Below the pieces are notes generated by a model. The model made no database searches. It saw only the letters and a program-made list of their open reading frames with translations, and had not been told where the DNA came from. Below are positions 1 to 6,707 of a stretch of DNA of 19,480 bases, in pieces. Position 1 is the first letter of the stretch; every line of letters starts with the position of its first letter. This stretch comes from an uncultured Macromonas sp. GTDB taxonomy: Bacteria > Pseudomonadota > Gammaproteobacteria > Burkholderiales > Burkholderiaceae. Location: NCBI GenBank assembly GCA_946481585.1, contig CAMLOF010000023.1:1-19480 (forward strand), given 5' to 3'. Both the position numbers and the translations under genes were made by a program.

Positions 1-1
1 A

Positions 2-1837
2 GTTGATCAAAAGATTGATCTGGTGGACCGGCCATTCGAAGAGTTGCTGGAAACCGAGGTCACGGGCGCTGCAGGCTTTGTGCGCGAGGTCACTGACGCT
101 CCCTCTGCGGTGTCGGTGGTTACCGCCGAGGAAATCCGGCACTTTGGATACCGCAACCTGGCCGAGATTCTGGAGAACCTCCCGGGCCTTACCCTGGATT
201 TTGACGGCGCTTACTACTACACCGGTGCCCGTGGGTACGGTTTGCCCGGGGAATACTTTGGCCGTTACATGCTGGTCATCGACGGTTACCCCGTTGCTGA
301 CAACATCTACAACCAAATCTACATGGGTGACGATGGCTTGCTGGATCCATCTGTCATCGAACGGGTGGAGTATGTGCCCGGGCCGGGGGCGGCCGTCTAT
401 GGCAACAACTCCTTTTTGGGGGCGATCCATGTCTTCACCCGCAAGGGGCGCGACGTGGACGGCGGCGAGCTTTCTACCGCCTGGGGCTCGCACAACGATC
501 GCAAGACCCGCCTTAACCTGGGCGGGCGTACAGAAGATGGCACCGATTGGCTGCTGTCCGCAGTAACTCACGAAAACGACGTGAAGGCTTGGAGCGATGG
601 CGAGCCGATCATGCATCCTTCCAGCGACCAGAAGTTGTTGTTCAAAGCTCGCCGGGCGGGCTGGTGGCTGGAAACGGCACTCGCCAAGCGTACGTTGAGG
701 GAAGGCCAAGCGGAGCGAGGAGTCGATGCCAACACATTCTGGCAGGTCGGCCGCGATGTGGATTGGGAGAACTGGAAAGCATCCTTCCGGCTCTACCAAG
801 GGGGCGCCAAATACTTATACGAGGGGCCGTACGGTGAAGGAATGATCACCGAAAAGGCCAGCGGGGCTTGGTGGGGGGGGCAGGCGCAGTTGGCCACGTC
901 TGCGTTGAGCGGGCATCGCGTCGCGCTTGGCCTGGAGTACCGGGCTGACAAACGGCTAAGTTACAAGACCCCGCAGTTCAATGAGATTGATCAGACGTTT
1001 GAAAAATACGTACTGCATCGCGGTGAGCACACCCATAACCTGGGTATCTACTTCCAGGACGAAATCCAGCTCACGCCGACGTTGGACCTGAGTCTTGCGC
1101 TGCGCCACGACCGGCGCTCTGCGGGACAAAGTGTTGTTCACCGTACCAATCCGCGCCTGGCGCTGGTGTACAGACCCAACGTGGACACCTCACTGAAGTT
1201 GTCGCACGGCACGGCATCTCGTTGGCCTAGCTGGTACGAGTTGATTTACGGTTCGCCGGATCGAGTCGAGAAGTTCAAGACGACAGAGCTTGTGGTTGAT
1301 CAGCGTTGGCCCGCTCTTGGTTTGCGGTCTGTAGGGTCGTTATACAGCTACCGCATGTCCAACCTGTTGGCCAGCAGCTGGGTGCCAGGCCTGGAATATC
1401 TTCAGTTCCAGGGAGGGGAGCTGGCACTGGAATGGCATTGGAAGGGTGCAACCATCAAGGCCAGCTATGCGCATCAGCGGTCACGCTCTAACAGTGGCAA
1501 AGGGTTGATCAACTCACCGAGCGATGTGGGCAAGGTGCAGGTGTCGGTGCCGTTTGCCGCAGACCGATGGCGCGCCAGCTTGGCCTGGCGGGCCGTTGCA
1601 TCGCGAGTCAGCCGCAACTCAGAGGACGTGGTTTTCACCATTCCTGGGTATGCGGTGGCTGACCTCACGTTCTTCGGGCGTAACGTCGCCAAGGGGCTGG
1701 ATGTCAGCTTCGGTGTTCGTAACCTGTTCAACCGCCGGTACGCGAGTGTTGTGAACGCGGGCTACGGTGACGAGCAGGGAACGTTCGTGCGCGACGGCCG
1801 CACGTACTGGTTGCAGCTGGAGTACAGGTTCCGATGA
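2..1837 (+). CDS. TonB-dependent outer-membrane receptor, 5' partial
   Basis: Ligand-gated outer-membrane beta-barrel that would import, or sense, a substrate using TonB energy. The frame is open to the left edge, so the signal peptide and TonB box lie outside the window; the GTG at 23 is internal. The plug domain fills roughly bases 60-460. It shows the family pattern 'DAPSAVSVVTAEEI', then 'LAEILENLPGL', 'VIDGYPV' and 'VERVEYVPGPGAAVYG'-like segments. The rest is barrel with alternating aromatic strands and the typical late motif 'GVRNLFNRRYA'. The last strand ends Y-R-F-R, one residue past the usual terminal aromatic. The stop overlaps the start of the YfiR-like gene by 4 bases (ATGA), which suggests translational coupling. 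The substrate cannot be told from sequence; no siderophore, B12 or haem signature was recognised. A run of eight G lies in the coding sequence at 873-880. Confidence 0.9.
   Translation, partial: VDQKIDLVDRPFEELLETEVTGAAGFVREVTDAPSAVSVVTAEEIRHFGYRNLAEILENLPGLTLDFDGAYYYTGARGYGLPGEYFGRYMLVIDGYPVADNIYNQIYMGDDGLLDPSVIERVEYVPGPGAAVYGNNSFLGAIHVFTRKGRDVDGGELSTAWGSHNDRKTRLNLGGRTEDGTDWLLSAVTHENDVKAWSDGEPIMHPSSDQKLLFKARRAGWWLETALAKRTLREGQAERGVDANTFWQVGRDVDWENWKASFRLYQGGAKYLYEGPYGEGMITEKASGAWWGGQAQLATSALSGHRVALGLEYRADKRLSYKTPQFNEIDQTFEKYVLHRGEHTHNLGIYFQDEIQLTPTLDLSLALRHDRRSAGQSVVHRTNPRLALVYRPNVDTSLKLSHGTASRWPSWYELIYGSPDRVEKFKTTELVVDQRWPALGLRSVGSLYSYRMSNLLASSWVPGLEYLQFQGGELALEWHWKGATIKASYAHQRSRSNSGKGLINSPSDVGKVQVSVPFAADRWRASLAWRAVASRVSRNSEDVVFTIPGYAVADLTFFGRNVAKGLDVSFGVRNLFNRRYASVVNAGYGDEQGTFVRDGRTYWLQLEYRFR
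873..880 (+). repeat. G8 homopolymer inside the TonB receptor gene
   Basis: Eight consecutive G encode the end of a Trp codon and two Gly codons in the early barrel region. Poly-G tracts in surface-protein genes can slip during replication and switch the gene on or off, as known in Neisseria and Campylobacter. Here the frame is intact. Whether it varies is unknown, and eight is short for such a tract. Confidence 0.5.
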
Positions 1838-2418
1838 AAAGGTCCTTTGCTCTGCTTCTTGCGGCCCTGCTTTGTGCCTGGCTGTGCGCTGCCACGCCAT
1901 TGGCGCGTGCGCAAGTTGTTGCCTCTGCTGCGCAAGTGTCCGCTGTGGCTGAGCGTGCACCTGTGGACGAGCGAGCCATGAAGGCAGCGTACCTCTACAA
2001 CTTCGCGGTGTTCACGCAGTGGCCCAAGTTGTCATCAACGGCCTTCCAGTTCTGCGTGCTTGGTGCGTCTGCGGTGGACGAAGAACTGCGGCGCCTGCAA
2101 GGCCGGCCCGTGCAAAACGGCTTGCCACTGGTGGTGCGCAACGTTGTGCCCGGTGACGACCTGGAGCCATGTCAGCTGTTGTACGTGGACGAGAGCCAGC
2201 GGCGGCAGTTCGCTGCAACGCTCGGGCATCTGAATGGGTACCCGGTGCTGACGGTGACCGATGCAGAGGGGCTTGCGGAGCAGGGGGCGATGATCGAAGT
2301 CAGGCGACAAGGCAACCGCCTGGCTTTCGATGTGAACCTGCCTGCGGCGCGAAGGGTGAAGCTGGACTTCAGCGCCCGTTTGCTCAAGTTGGCGAGCTAC
2401 GTCGCTACCAAACCCTGA
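1834..2418 (+). CDS. YfiR-like periplasmic protein (DUF4154)
   Basis: Predicted periplasmic regulator of a membrane diguanylate cyclase. The 194-residue product starts with a clear Sec signal peptide (MKRS, then a Leu/Ala/Cys-rich core, cleavage after about A26). The family hallmark 'AAYLYNFAVFTQWP' lies at 51-64. A typical C-terminal half follows, ending in a hydrophobic 'RLLKLASYV' segment. In Pseudomonas aeruginosa, YfiR binds the periplasmic domain of YfiN and keeps it off until YfiB in the outer membrane draws YfiR away. The mature protein has only two cysteines, C74 and C113. Their spacing of 39 equals that of the C71-C110 pair I recall for Pseudomonas YfiR; the second pair of that protein is absent. 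The start overlaps the receptor stop, and the membrane c-di-GMP gene follows 13 bases on. The family assignment is firm; partnership with its neighbours is inferred. Confidence 0.85.
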   Translation: MKRSFALLLAALLCAWLCAATPLARAQVVASAAQVSAVAERAPVDERAMKAAYLYNFAVFTQWPKLSSTAFQFCVLGASAVDEELRRLQGRPVQNGLPLVVRNVVPGDDLEPCQLLYVDESQRRQFAATLGHLNGYPVLTVTDAEGLAEQGAMIEVRRQGNRLAFDVNLPAARRVKLDFSARLLKLASYVATKP

Positions 2419-2431
2419 CCGGAAATCAGCC

Positions 2432-4486
2432 ATGGCACGATTCGAGGACCGCCCCCTTCACGAAAAGCTCATGCGAGCGGGTGGTTGGCTGACCTCGGCT
2501 GCCATGCTCACGCTGCTGCTTTTCGTGCTTGTTTACCAGCTCTCAGTCAGGCGCGAAATTCTGGAAGACGCCATGAACGCGCACGCCAAGGTGGTTGGCA
2601 GCAACGGGGCCGCGTCCATCATGTTTGGCAACGAATCCGAGGCAAGCGAGGTGCTCGCCTCGCTCGCGGCGGTTTCCGACATCACATGGGCAGAGCTGCT
2701 CGATGAGCAAGGCCAGAGAATGGCCCGCTACGAGCGGCCGGGTTTGCACAAGACATGTCTGTTGTTCGGCCTGCGCAAGGGGTGCTTTCTGACGGTGCGT
2801 CAGCCGATTGTGCTCAGGGGGCAGATTGTCGGCTCGGTGCTTGTGGAGGCCAGTCTGGAATCGGTTTACCGTGGGCTTTTACTGCAAGCGGCCTTCGGCG
2901 CAGCGGCAGCCATTCTGGTGCTGTTGGGGGCGACCATGTGGGCGCGCCGAATTGCCCAGGGGATCGTGCGGCCGCTGCATCGCCTCGTGCGCTTGACGGA
3001 AAAAGTCAGTGCGGATCAGAATTTCTCATTGCGCGCAGAGGTATCTGCGCAAGACGAAGTCGGGTCATTGGCACGCAGCTTCAACGCCATGATGGAGAAG
3101 CTGGAGTGGCATGACGCCCGGCTCAACGCAGAACTTGTACAGCGCCGCCAGGTGGAGTTGCAACTCAACCGCATGGCGTACTACGACAACGTCACCGAAC
3201 TGCACAACCGCCACTATTTCAAGGAGAAGCTTGAAGTTGCCGTGAGCGAGGTGGTGCGTTGTGGCGGCGCTTGTGCGGTCTTGTTCATCGATCTGGATGA
3301 CTTCAAGATCGTCAACGACACCTTGGGTCACGAGGCAGGGGACGTACTGCTTCGCCAGGTGGCCGCTTGCCTGCGAGCAACGCTGCGCAGCAACGACATT
3401 GTCTGCCGCATTGGGGGTGACGAGTTTGCAGTCATTCTCGACCACAGCGTCAATGAGCGGCAGGCGGGCCGCGTGGCCAGCAATCTGGTGGATGCGCTGT
3501 CCAAACCTTTCTTGATCGATGGTCGGCAAGTGCGTATTGGTGCCAGCGTTGGTGTGGCGCTGTGCCCTGATCACGCAACGGATACGGTCACGCTACTGCG
3601 CAACGCTGATACTGCCATGTACCACGCCAAGGGTGGGGGCAAGAACAATTTCCGGGTGTTCGCGCCCGAGATGGAGAACGGCTCCCTCAAGCGCTTCACG
3701 CTCGAACAGGCGCTGCGCCAGGCGATTGAAAACGGCCAGTTGCAGTTGCACTATCAACCGCAGGTAACGCTGACGACGCCACCCAGGCTGGTGGGGTTTG
3801 AGGCGCTTTTGCGCTGGGAGCACCCGGAGTTGGGCTCCATCTCGCCTTACGAGTTCATCCCGCTGGCCGAGGAAACTGGGCTCATCCACGCCATAGGGGA
3901 CTGGGTCATGCGCACGGGTTTCCGCCAGGCCGGTGCCTGGCAGACGGCCTACCCTGGAGTCCGGTTGGGTATCAACCTCTCTGGGCGGCAACTCAAGCAG
4001 ATGGACATCGTCGATCGCATCCTGACAGAGCTGCATAGCAGCGCGTTGGACCCTTGCCTTGTCGATCTGGAGTTGACCGAAACCGTGCTGATGGATGACC
4101 GGGCGGCGACAGCGGCCAAGCTGCAAGCGCTGCGCCAGGCCGGCATTCGTGTCGCGCTGGACGACTTCGGTACCGGGTATTCGTCGCTGAACTACCTGAA
4201 GTTGTACCCTGTGGACACGATCAAGATTGACCGCTCGTTTGTTGCCAATTTGCCTACCGACGAAGAGGACGCGACCATCACGCGGGCCATTATTTCCATT
4301 GCCGAGGGCTTGGGATTGGGGCTGGTGGCCGAGGGTGTGGAGACCCCGGTGCACGCAGAGTTTTTGCGGGCGGCTGGGTGCCGCATGGCCCAGGGTTACC
4401 TTTTTGCCCGCCCAATGAACGCGCACGATGCCACCGACATGGTGCTGAACGCCGCTAAGGCTGCCGAAGACGTGCCCGTGGTGTGA
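2432..4486 (+). CDS. Membrane c-di-GMP enzyme, CHASE8-HAMP-GGDEF-EAL
   Basis: Inner-membrane protein of 684 residues able in principle to make and break c-di-GMP. Order: TM1 about 17-38; a periplasmic CHASE8-type sensor about 40-148, like that of YfiN, with 'NAHAKVVGSNGAASIMF'; TM2 about 149-171; HAMP about 172-225; GGDEF about 244-405; EAL about 420-675. The GGDEF motif is intact at 328-332 and is preceded at the right distance by an RSND inhibitory (RxxD) site. The EAL motif is intact at 457-459. The other phosphodiesterase positions are present: 'INLSGRQL', 'LELTETVL', 'DDFGTGYSSL', 'IKIDRSF', 'AEGVET' and 'AQGYLFARP'. Two cysteines flank a short periplasmic loop (C-x7-C). Pseudomonas and E. 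coli YfiN lack an EAL domain, so this is a bifunctional relative. The adjacent YfiR-like protein is its likely periplasmic regulator. Confidence 0.92.
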   Translation: MARFEDRPLHEKLMRAGGWLTSAAMLTLLLFVLVYQLSVRREILEDAMNAHAKVVGSNGAASIMFGNESEASEVLASLAAVSDITWAELLDEQGQRMARYERPGLHKTCLLFGLRKGCFLTVRQPIVLRGQIVGSVLVEASLESVYRGLLLQAAFGAAAAILVLLGATMWARRIAQGIVRPLHRLVRLTEKVSADQNFSLRAEVSAQDEVGSLARSFNAMMEKLEWHDARLNAELVQRRQVELQLNRMAYYDNVTELHNRHYFKEKLEVAVSEVVRCGGACAVLFIDLDDFKIVNDTLGHEAGDVLLRQVAACLRATLRSNDIVCRIGGDEFAVILDHSVNERQAGRVASNLVDALSKPFLIDGRQVRIGASVGVALCPDHATDTVTLLRNADTAMYHAKGGGKNNFRVFAPEMENGSLKRFTLEQALRQAIENGQLQLHYQPQVTLTTPPRLVGFEALLRWEHPELGSISPYEFIPLAEETGLIHAIGDWVMRTGFRQAGAWQTAYPGVRLGINLSGRQLKQMDIVDRILTELHSSALDPCLVDLELTETVLMDDRAATAAKLQALRQAGIRVALDDFGTGYSSLNYLKLYPVDTIKIDRSFVANLPTDEEDATITRAIISIAEGLGLGLVAEGVETPVHAEFLRAAGCRMAQGYLFARPMNAHDATDMVLNAAKAAEDVPVV

Positions 4487-4490
4487 GAGC

Positions 4491-4509
4491 CGTGCCCGCG
4501 TGGGGCACG
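4491..4509. terminator. Hairpin between convergent genes
   Basis: A perfect 7-base stem (CGTGCCC / GGGCACG) with a 5-base loop lies just after the GGDEF-EAL stop and just past the glcD stop on the other strand. No good T-tract follows on either side, so it may be a weak or Rho-assisted bidirectional terminator. Confidence 0.45.
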
Positions 4510-4516
4510 TCGTGTA

Positions 4517-6019
4517 TTAAAACCGTGGCAAATCGGGGTGGGCGAGCTTGCCTGAGCGCACCAGCATCTTGCCGTACTCGGCGCAGCGGTGCAGCGTGGG
4601 AATCACCTTGCCGGGGTTGAGCAGGCTCTTGGTGTCAAAGGCGCGCTTCACGCCAAACATCTGTTCGTTTTCCTCGGCGCTGAACTGCACGCACATGCTG
4701 TTGAGCTTTTCCACGCCAACGCCGTGTTCCCCGGTGACGGTGCCGCCCATGGCAACACTGGTTTCCAGGATGTCGGCGCCAAAGAGTTCGCAGCGGTGGA
4801 GCTGGTCCGGATCGTTGGCATCGAACAGGATCAGCGGGTGCAGGTTGCCATCACCCGCGTGGAACACGTTGGCGCAGCGCAGGTCGTACTTCTTTTCCAT
4901 GTCCTGTATGGCCAGAAGGATGTCTGCCAGCCGTTTGCGCGGGATGGTGGAGTCCATGCACATGTAGTCGGGGCTGATGCGGCCGGAGGCGGGGAAGGCG
5001 TTCTTGCGGCCGCTCCAGAAGCGCAGCCGCTCGGCTTCGTCCCGGCTCACGGCAATGGCCGTGGCGCCCGCCGCGCGCAGCACCTCGCTCATGCGGTCAA
5101 TCTCTTCTTCCACTTCCTCGGGCGTGCCGTCGCTCTCGCACAGCAGAATGGCTTCGGCGCTCAGGTCGTAGCCTGCGTGCACAAAGTCTTCGACAGCCGC
5201 CGTCATGGGTTTGTCCATCATCTCCAGCCCGGCAGGGATGATGCCCGCGGCGATGACGGTGGCCACGGCGTCGCCCGCCTTGCGTATGTCGTCGAAGCTG
5301 GCCATGATGCAGCGCGCCAGCTGCGGCTTGGGCACGAGTTTGACGGTGACCTCGGTGGTGACGGCCAGCATGCCTTCGCTGCCGATGAGCACAGCCAGCA
5401 GGTCCAGCCCTGGGGCGTCCAGCGCGTCCCCGCCAAAAGTGACCGGGTCGCCTTCGATGGTGTAGCCGCGAACCTTGAGCACGTTGTGCACGGTGAGGCC
5501 GTACTTCAGGCAATGCACGCCGCCGGAGTTCTCTGCCACGTTGCCACCAATGGTGCAGGCGATCTGGCTGCTGGGGTCTGGGGCGTAGTAAAGGCCGTGG
5601 GGTGCCGCCGCTTCGCTGATGGCGAGGTTGCGCACACCCGCCTGCACCACGGCGGTCTGGGCCAGAGGGTCAATCGACAGAATGCGGTTGAACTTGGCCA
5701 GCGACAGGGTGACGCCCAGGGCGTGAGGCATGGCCCCGCCAGACAGTCCCGTGCCCGCCCCGCGTGCGACCACGGGCACATCCAGTGCGTGGCAGGCGCG
5801 CAGCACGGCCTGCACCTGGTCTTCAGTCTCGGGCAGGGCCACGGCCAAGGGGCGTTCGCGGTAGGCGGTCAACCCGTCGCATTCGTAGGGGACGGTGTCC
5901 TCCGGCGTGTACAGCAGCGCGTGGGCTGGCAGGACCGCACTAAGTGCACGGACCACCTCGGTTTGCCTGGCGGCCCGGTCTGGGGCCTGGAGCTGGCGGA
6001 GGGCGGCGAGATCGTTCAT
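4517..6019 (-). CDS. glcD: FAD-linked oxidase, glycolate oxidase subunit GlcD
   Basis: FAD-binding subunit that oxidises glycolate (or D-lactate or a related 2-hydroxy acid) to the 2-oxo acid. At 500 residues it matches the length of E. coli GlcD. The N-terminal FAD_binding_4 (PCMH) domain has 'PVVARGAGTGLSGGAMPH' near 90-107 and 'IGGNVAENSGGVHCLKYG' near 162-180. The C-terminal FAD-oxidase domain has 'HAGDGNLHPL' near 387-396 and 'TGEHGVGVEK' near 440. The partner subunits GlcE and GlcF are not beside it: the gene downstream is convergent and the gene upstream is divergent. A stand-alone D-lactate or D-2-hydroxyglutarate dehydrogenase of the same superfamily is the main alternative. There is no strong ribosome-binding site before the ATG. 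An FNR-like palindrome lies about 100 bases upstream. Confidence 0.82.
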   Translation of the reverse strand: MNDLAALRQLQAPDRAARQTEVVRALSAVLPAHALLYTPEDTVPYECDGLTAYRERPLAVALPETEDQVQAVLRACHALDVPVVARGAGTGLSGGAMPHALGVTLSLAKFNRILSIDPLAQTAVVQAGVRNLAISEAAAPHGLYYAPDPSSQIACTIGGNVAENSGGVHCLKYGLTVHNVLKVRGYTIEGDPVTFGGDALDAPGLDLLAVLIGSEGMLAVTTEVTVKLVPKPQLARCIMASFDDIRKAGDAVATVIAAGIIPAGLEMMDKPMTAAVEDFVHAGYDLSAEAILLCESDGTPEEVEEEIDRMSEVLRAAGATAIAVSRDEAERLRFWSGRKNAFPASGRISPDYMCMDSTIPRKRLADILLAIQDMEKKYDLRCANVFHAGDGNLHPLILFDANDPDQLHRCELFGADILETSVAMGGTVTGEHGVGVEKLNSMCVQFSAEENEQMFGVKRAFDTKSLLNPGKVIPTLHRCAEYGKMLVRSGKLAHPDLPRF

Positions 6020-6117
6020 CGTGGTGCGAGTTTAGGCCAAGGCCTCGCCTGGATGTTTGAAAAAACATTCAGCGGCTTGTGAAAGGATGAAGTGGGAGCC
6101 GTGAGGGGACGCAGCTG

Positions 6118-6131
6118 TTGACCTGGGTCAA
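6118..6131. promoter_or_regulatory. FNR/ANR-like palindrome
   Basis: TTGACCTGGGTCAA is a perfect inverted repeat. It fits the FNR/ANR layout of TTGAY-N4-RTCAA. It lies between divergent glcD and the small heat-shock gene. Its centre is about 70 bases upstream of the predicted sigma-32 start of the heat-shock gene and about 105 bases from the glcD start codon. Which gene it serves is not clear. Confidence 0.5.
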
Positions 6132-6159
6132 AGGACGTGATTTGTGCCTGTATCCGCCT

Positions 6160-6188
6160 CTTGAAAACGCCTGCTCCGCGCGCTATTT
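6160..6188 (+). promoter_or_regulatory. Candidate sigma-32 promoter for the small Hsp
   Basis: CTTGAAA (6160-6166) matches the sigma-32 -35 element exactly. After 14 bases, CGCTATTT (6181-6188) is a partial match to the CCCCATNT -10 element. Transcription would begin near 6195, giving a leader of about 66 bases. The gene product is a heat-shock protein, which supports the call. Confidence 0.6.
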
Positions 6189-6203
6189 TCGAATTTGAGG
6201 TCG

Positions 6204-6220
6204 GCGATGGTCGTCATCGC
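6204..6220 (+). other. Leader hairpin 1 of the small Hsp mRNA
   Basis: GCGATG and CATCGC form a perfect 6-base stem around a 5-base loop in the predicted 5' leader. Confidence 0.4.
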
Positions 6221-6223
6221 GGC

Positions 6224-6243
6224 CTGTCAATGTGAATTGACAG
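6224..6243 (+). other. Leader hairpin 2 with GNRA-type loop
   Basis: CTGTCAAT and ATTGACAG form a perfect 8-base stem closed by GTGA, a GNRA tetraloop in RNA. The ribosome-binding site starts about five bases after it. It could be an RNA element such as part of a thermometer or a stabiliser, or a DNA operator. The stem does not contain the ribosome-binding site itself. Confidence 0.5.
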
Positions 6244-6260
6244 TTTCAGAGGAGTGGATC

Positions 6261-6683
6261 ATGAACAGTCTTATCACACGTGGCAGCTTGTTCGACGATT
6301 TCTTCAAAGATATGGCTTCTGGCTTCTTCGTGCGTCCGTTGCACGGTGAGCCGCTGCCCCAGTCCATCAAGGTTGATATCAAGGAGTCTGGGCAGACGTA
6401 CACCGTTGAAGCCGAGATGCCGGGCGTGCCCAAAGAAGACATTCAGGTGACTATTGAGGGCAATGTGGTGACGATCGGAGCCGAGGTCAAGCAGATGGAC
6501 CGCCAGACCGCTGATGAGAAGACCTTGCGTAGCGAACGGTACTACGGGTCTGTGACGCGCAGCTTCCAGTTGCCGATGGACATCGACAAGTCGGGCGCGA
6601 AGGCCCGCTACGACAATGGCGTGCTGACGCTGACACTGCCGAAGAAGACGGGCGCTGGCGGCCAACGGCTGGCCGTTGAATAA
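6261..6683 (+). CDS. Small heat-shock protein, Hsp20/alpha-crystallin family
   Basis: ATP-independent holdase chaperone that binds unfolding proteins in the cytoplasm. The start at 6261 was chosen over in-frame upstream codons because AGAGGAG (6248-6254) sits six bases before it; the product is 140 residues. The alpha-crystallin domain spans about 36-130, with 'YTVEAEMPGVPKEDIQV' at 47-63 and the hallmark 'NGVLTLTLPKK' at 119-129. The short C-terminal tail ends L-A-V-E, a loose version of the I-x-I anchoring motif. The leader carries a sigma-32-like promoter and two hairpins, which fits heat induction. The LysR gene is convergent, 24 bases away. Confidence 0.92.
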   Translation: MNSLITRGSLFDDFFKDMASGFFVRPLHGEPLPQSIKVDIKESGQTYTVEAEMPGVPKEDIQVTIEGNVVTIGAEVKQMDRQTADEKTLRSERYYGSVTRSFQLPMDIDKSGAKARYDNGVLTLTLPKKTGAGGQRLAVE

Positions 6684-6707
6684 GGGGTTGCCCGCGCAGG
6701 TGGGGCC

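Noticed and set aside
4589..6082. 497-codon plus-strand open frame
   Set aside because: It lies antisense to glcD almost end to end, is rich in His/Gly/Val from reversed codons and shows no domain.
6195..6260. Earlier in-frame TTG start for the small heat-shock protein
   Set aside because: The ATG at 6261 has a good ribosome-binding site and gives the normal N-terminus; the upstream codons overlap the leader hairpins and predicted transcript start.
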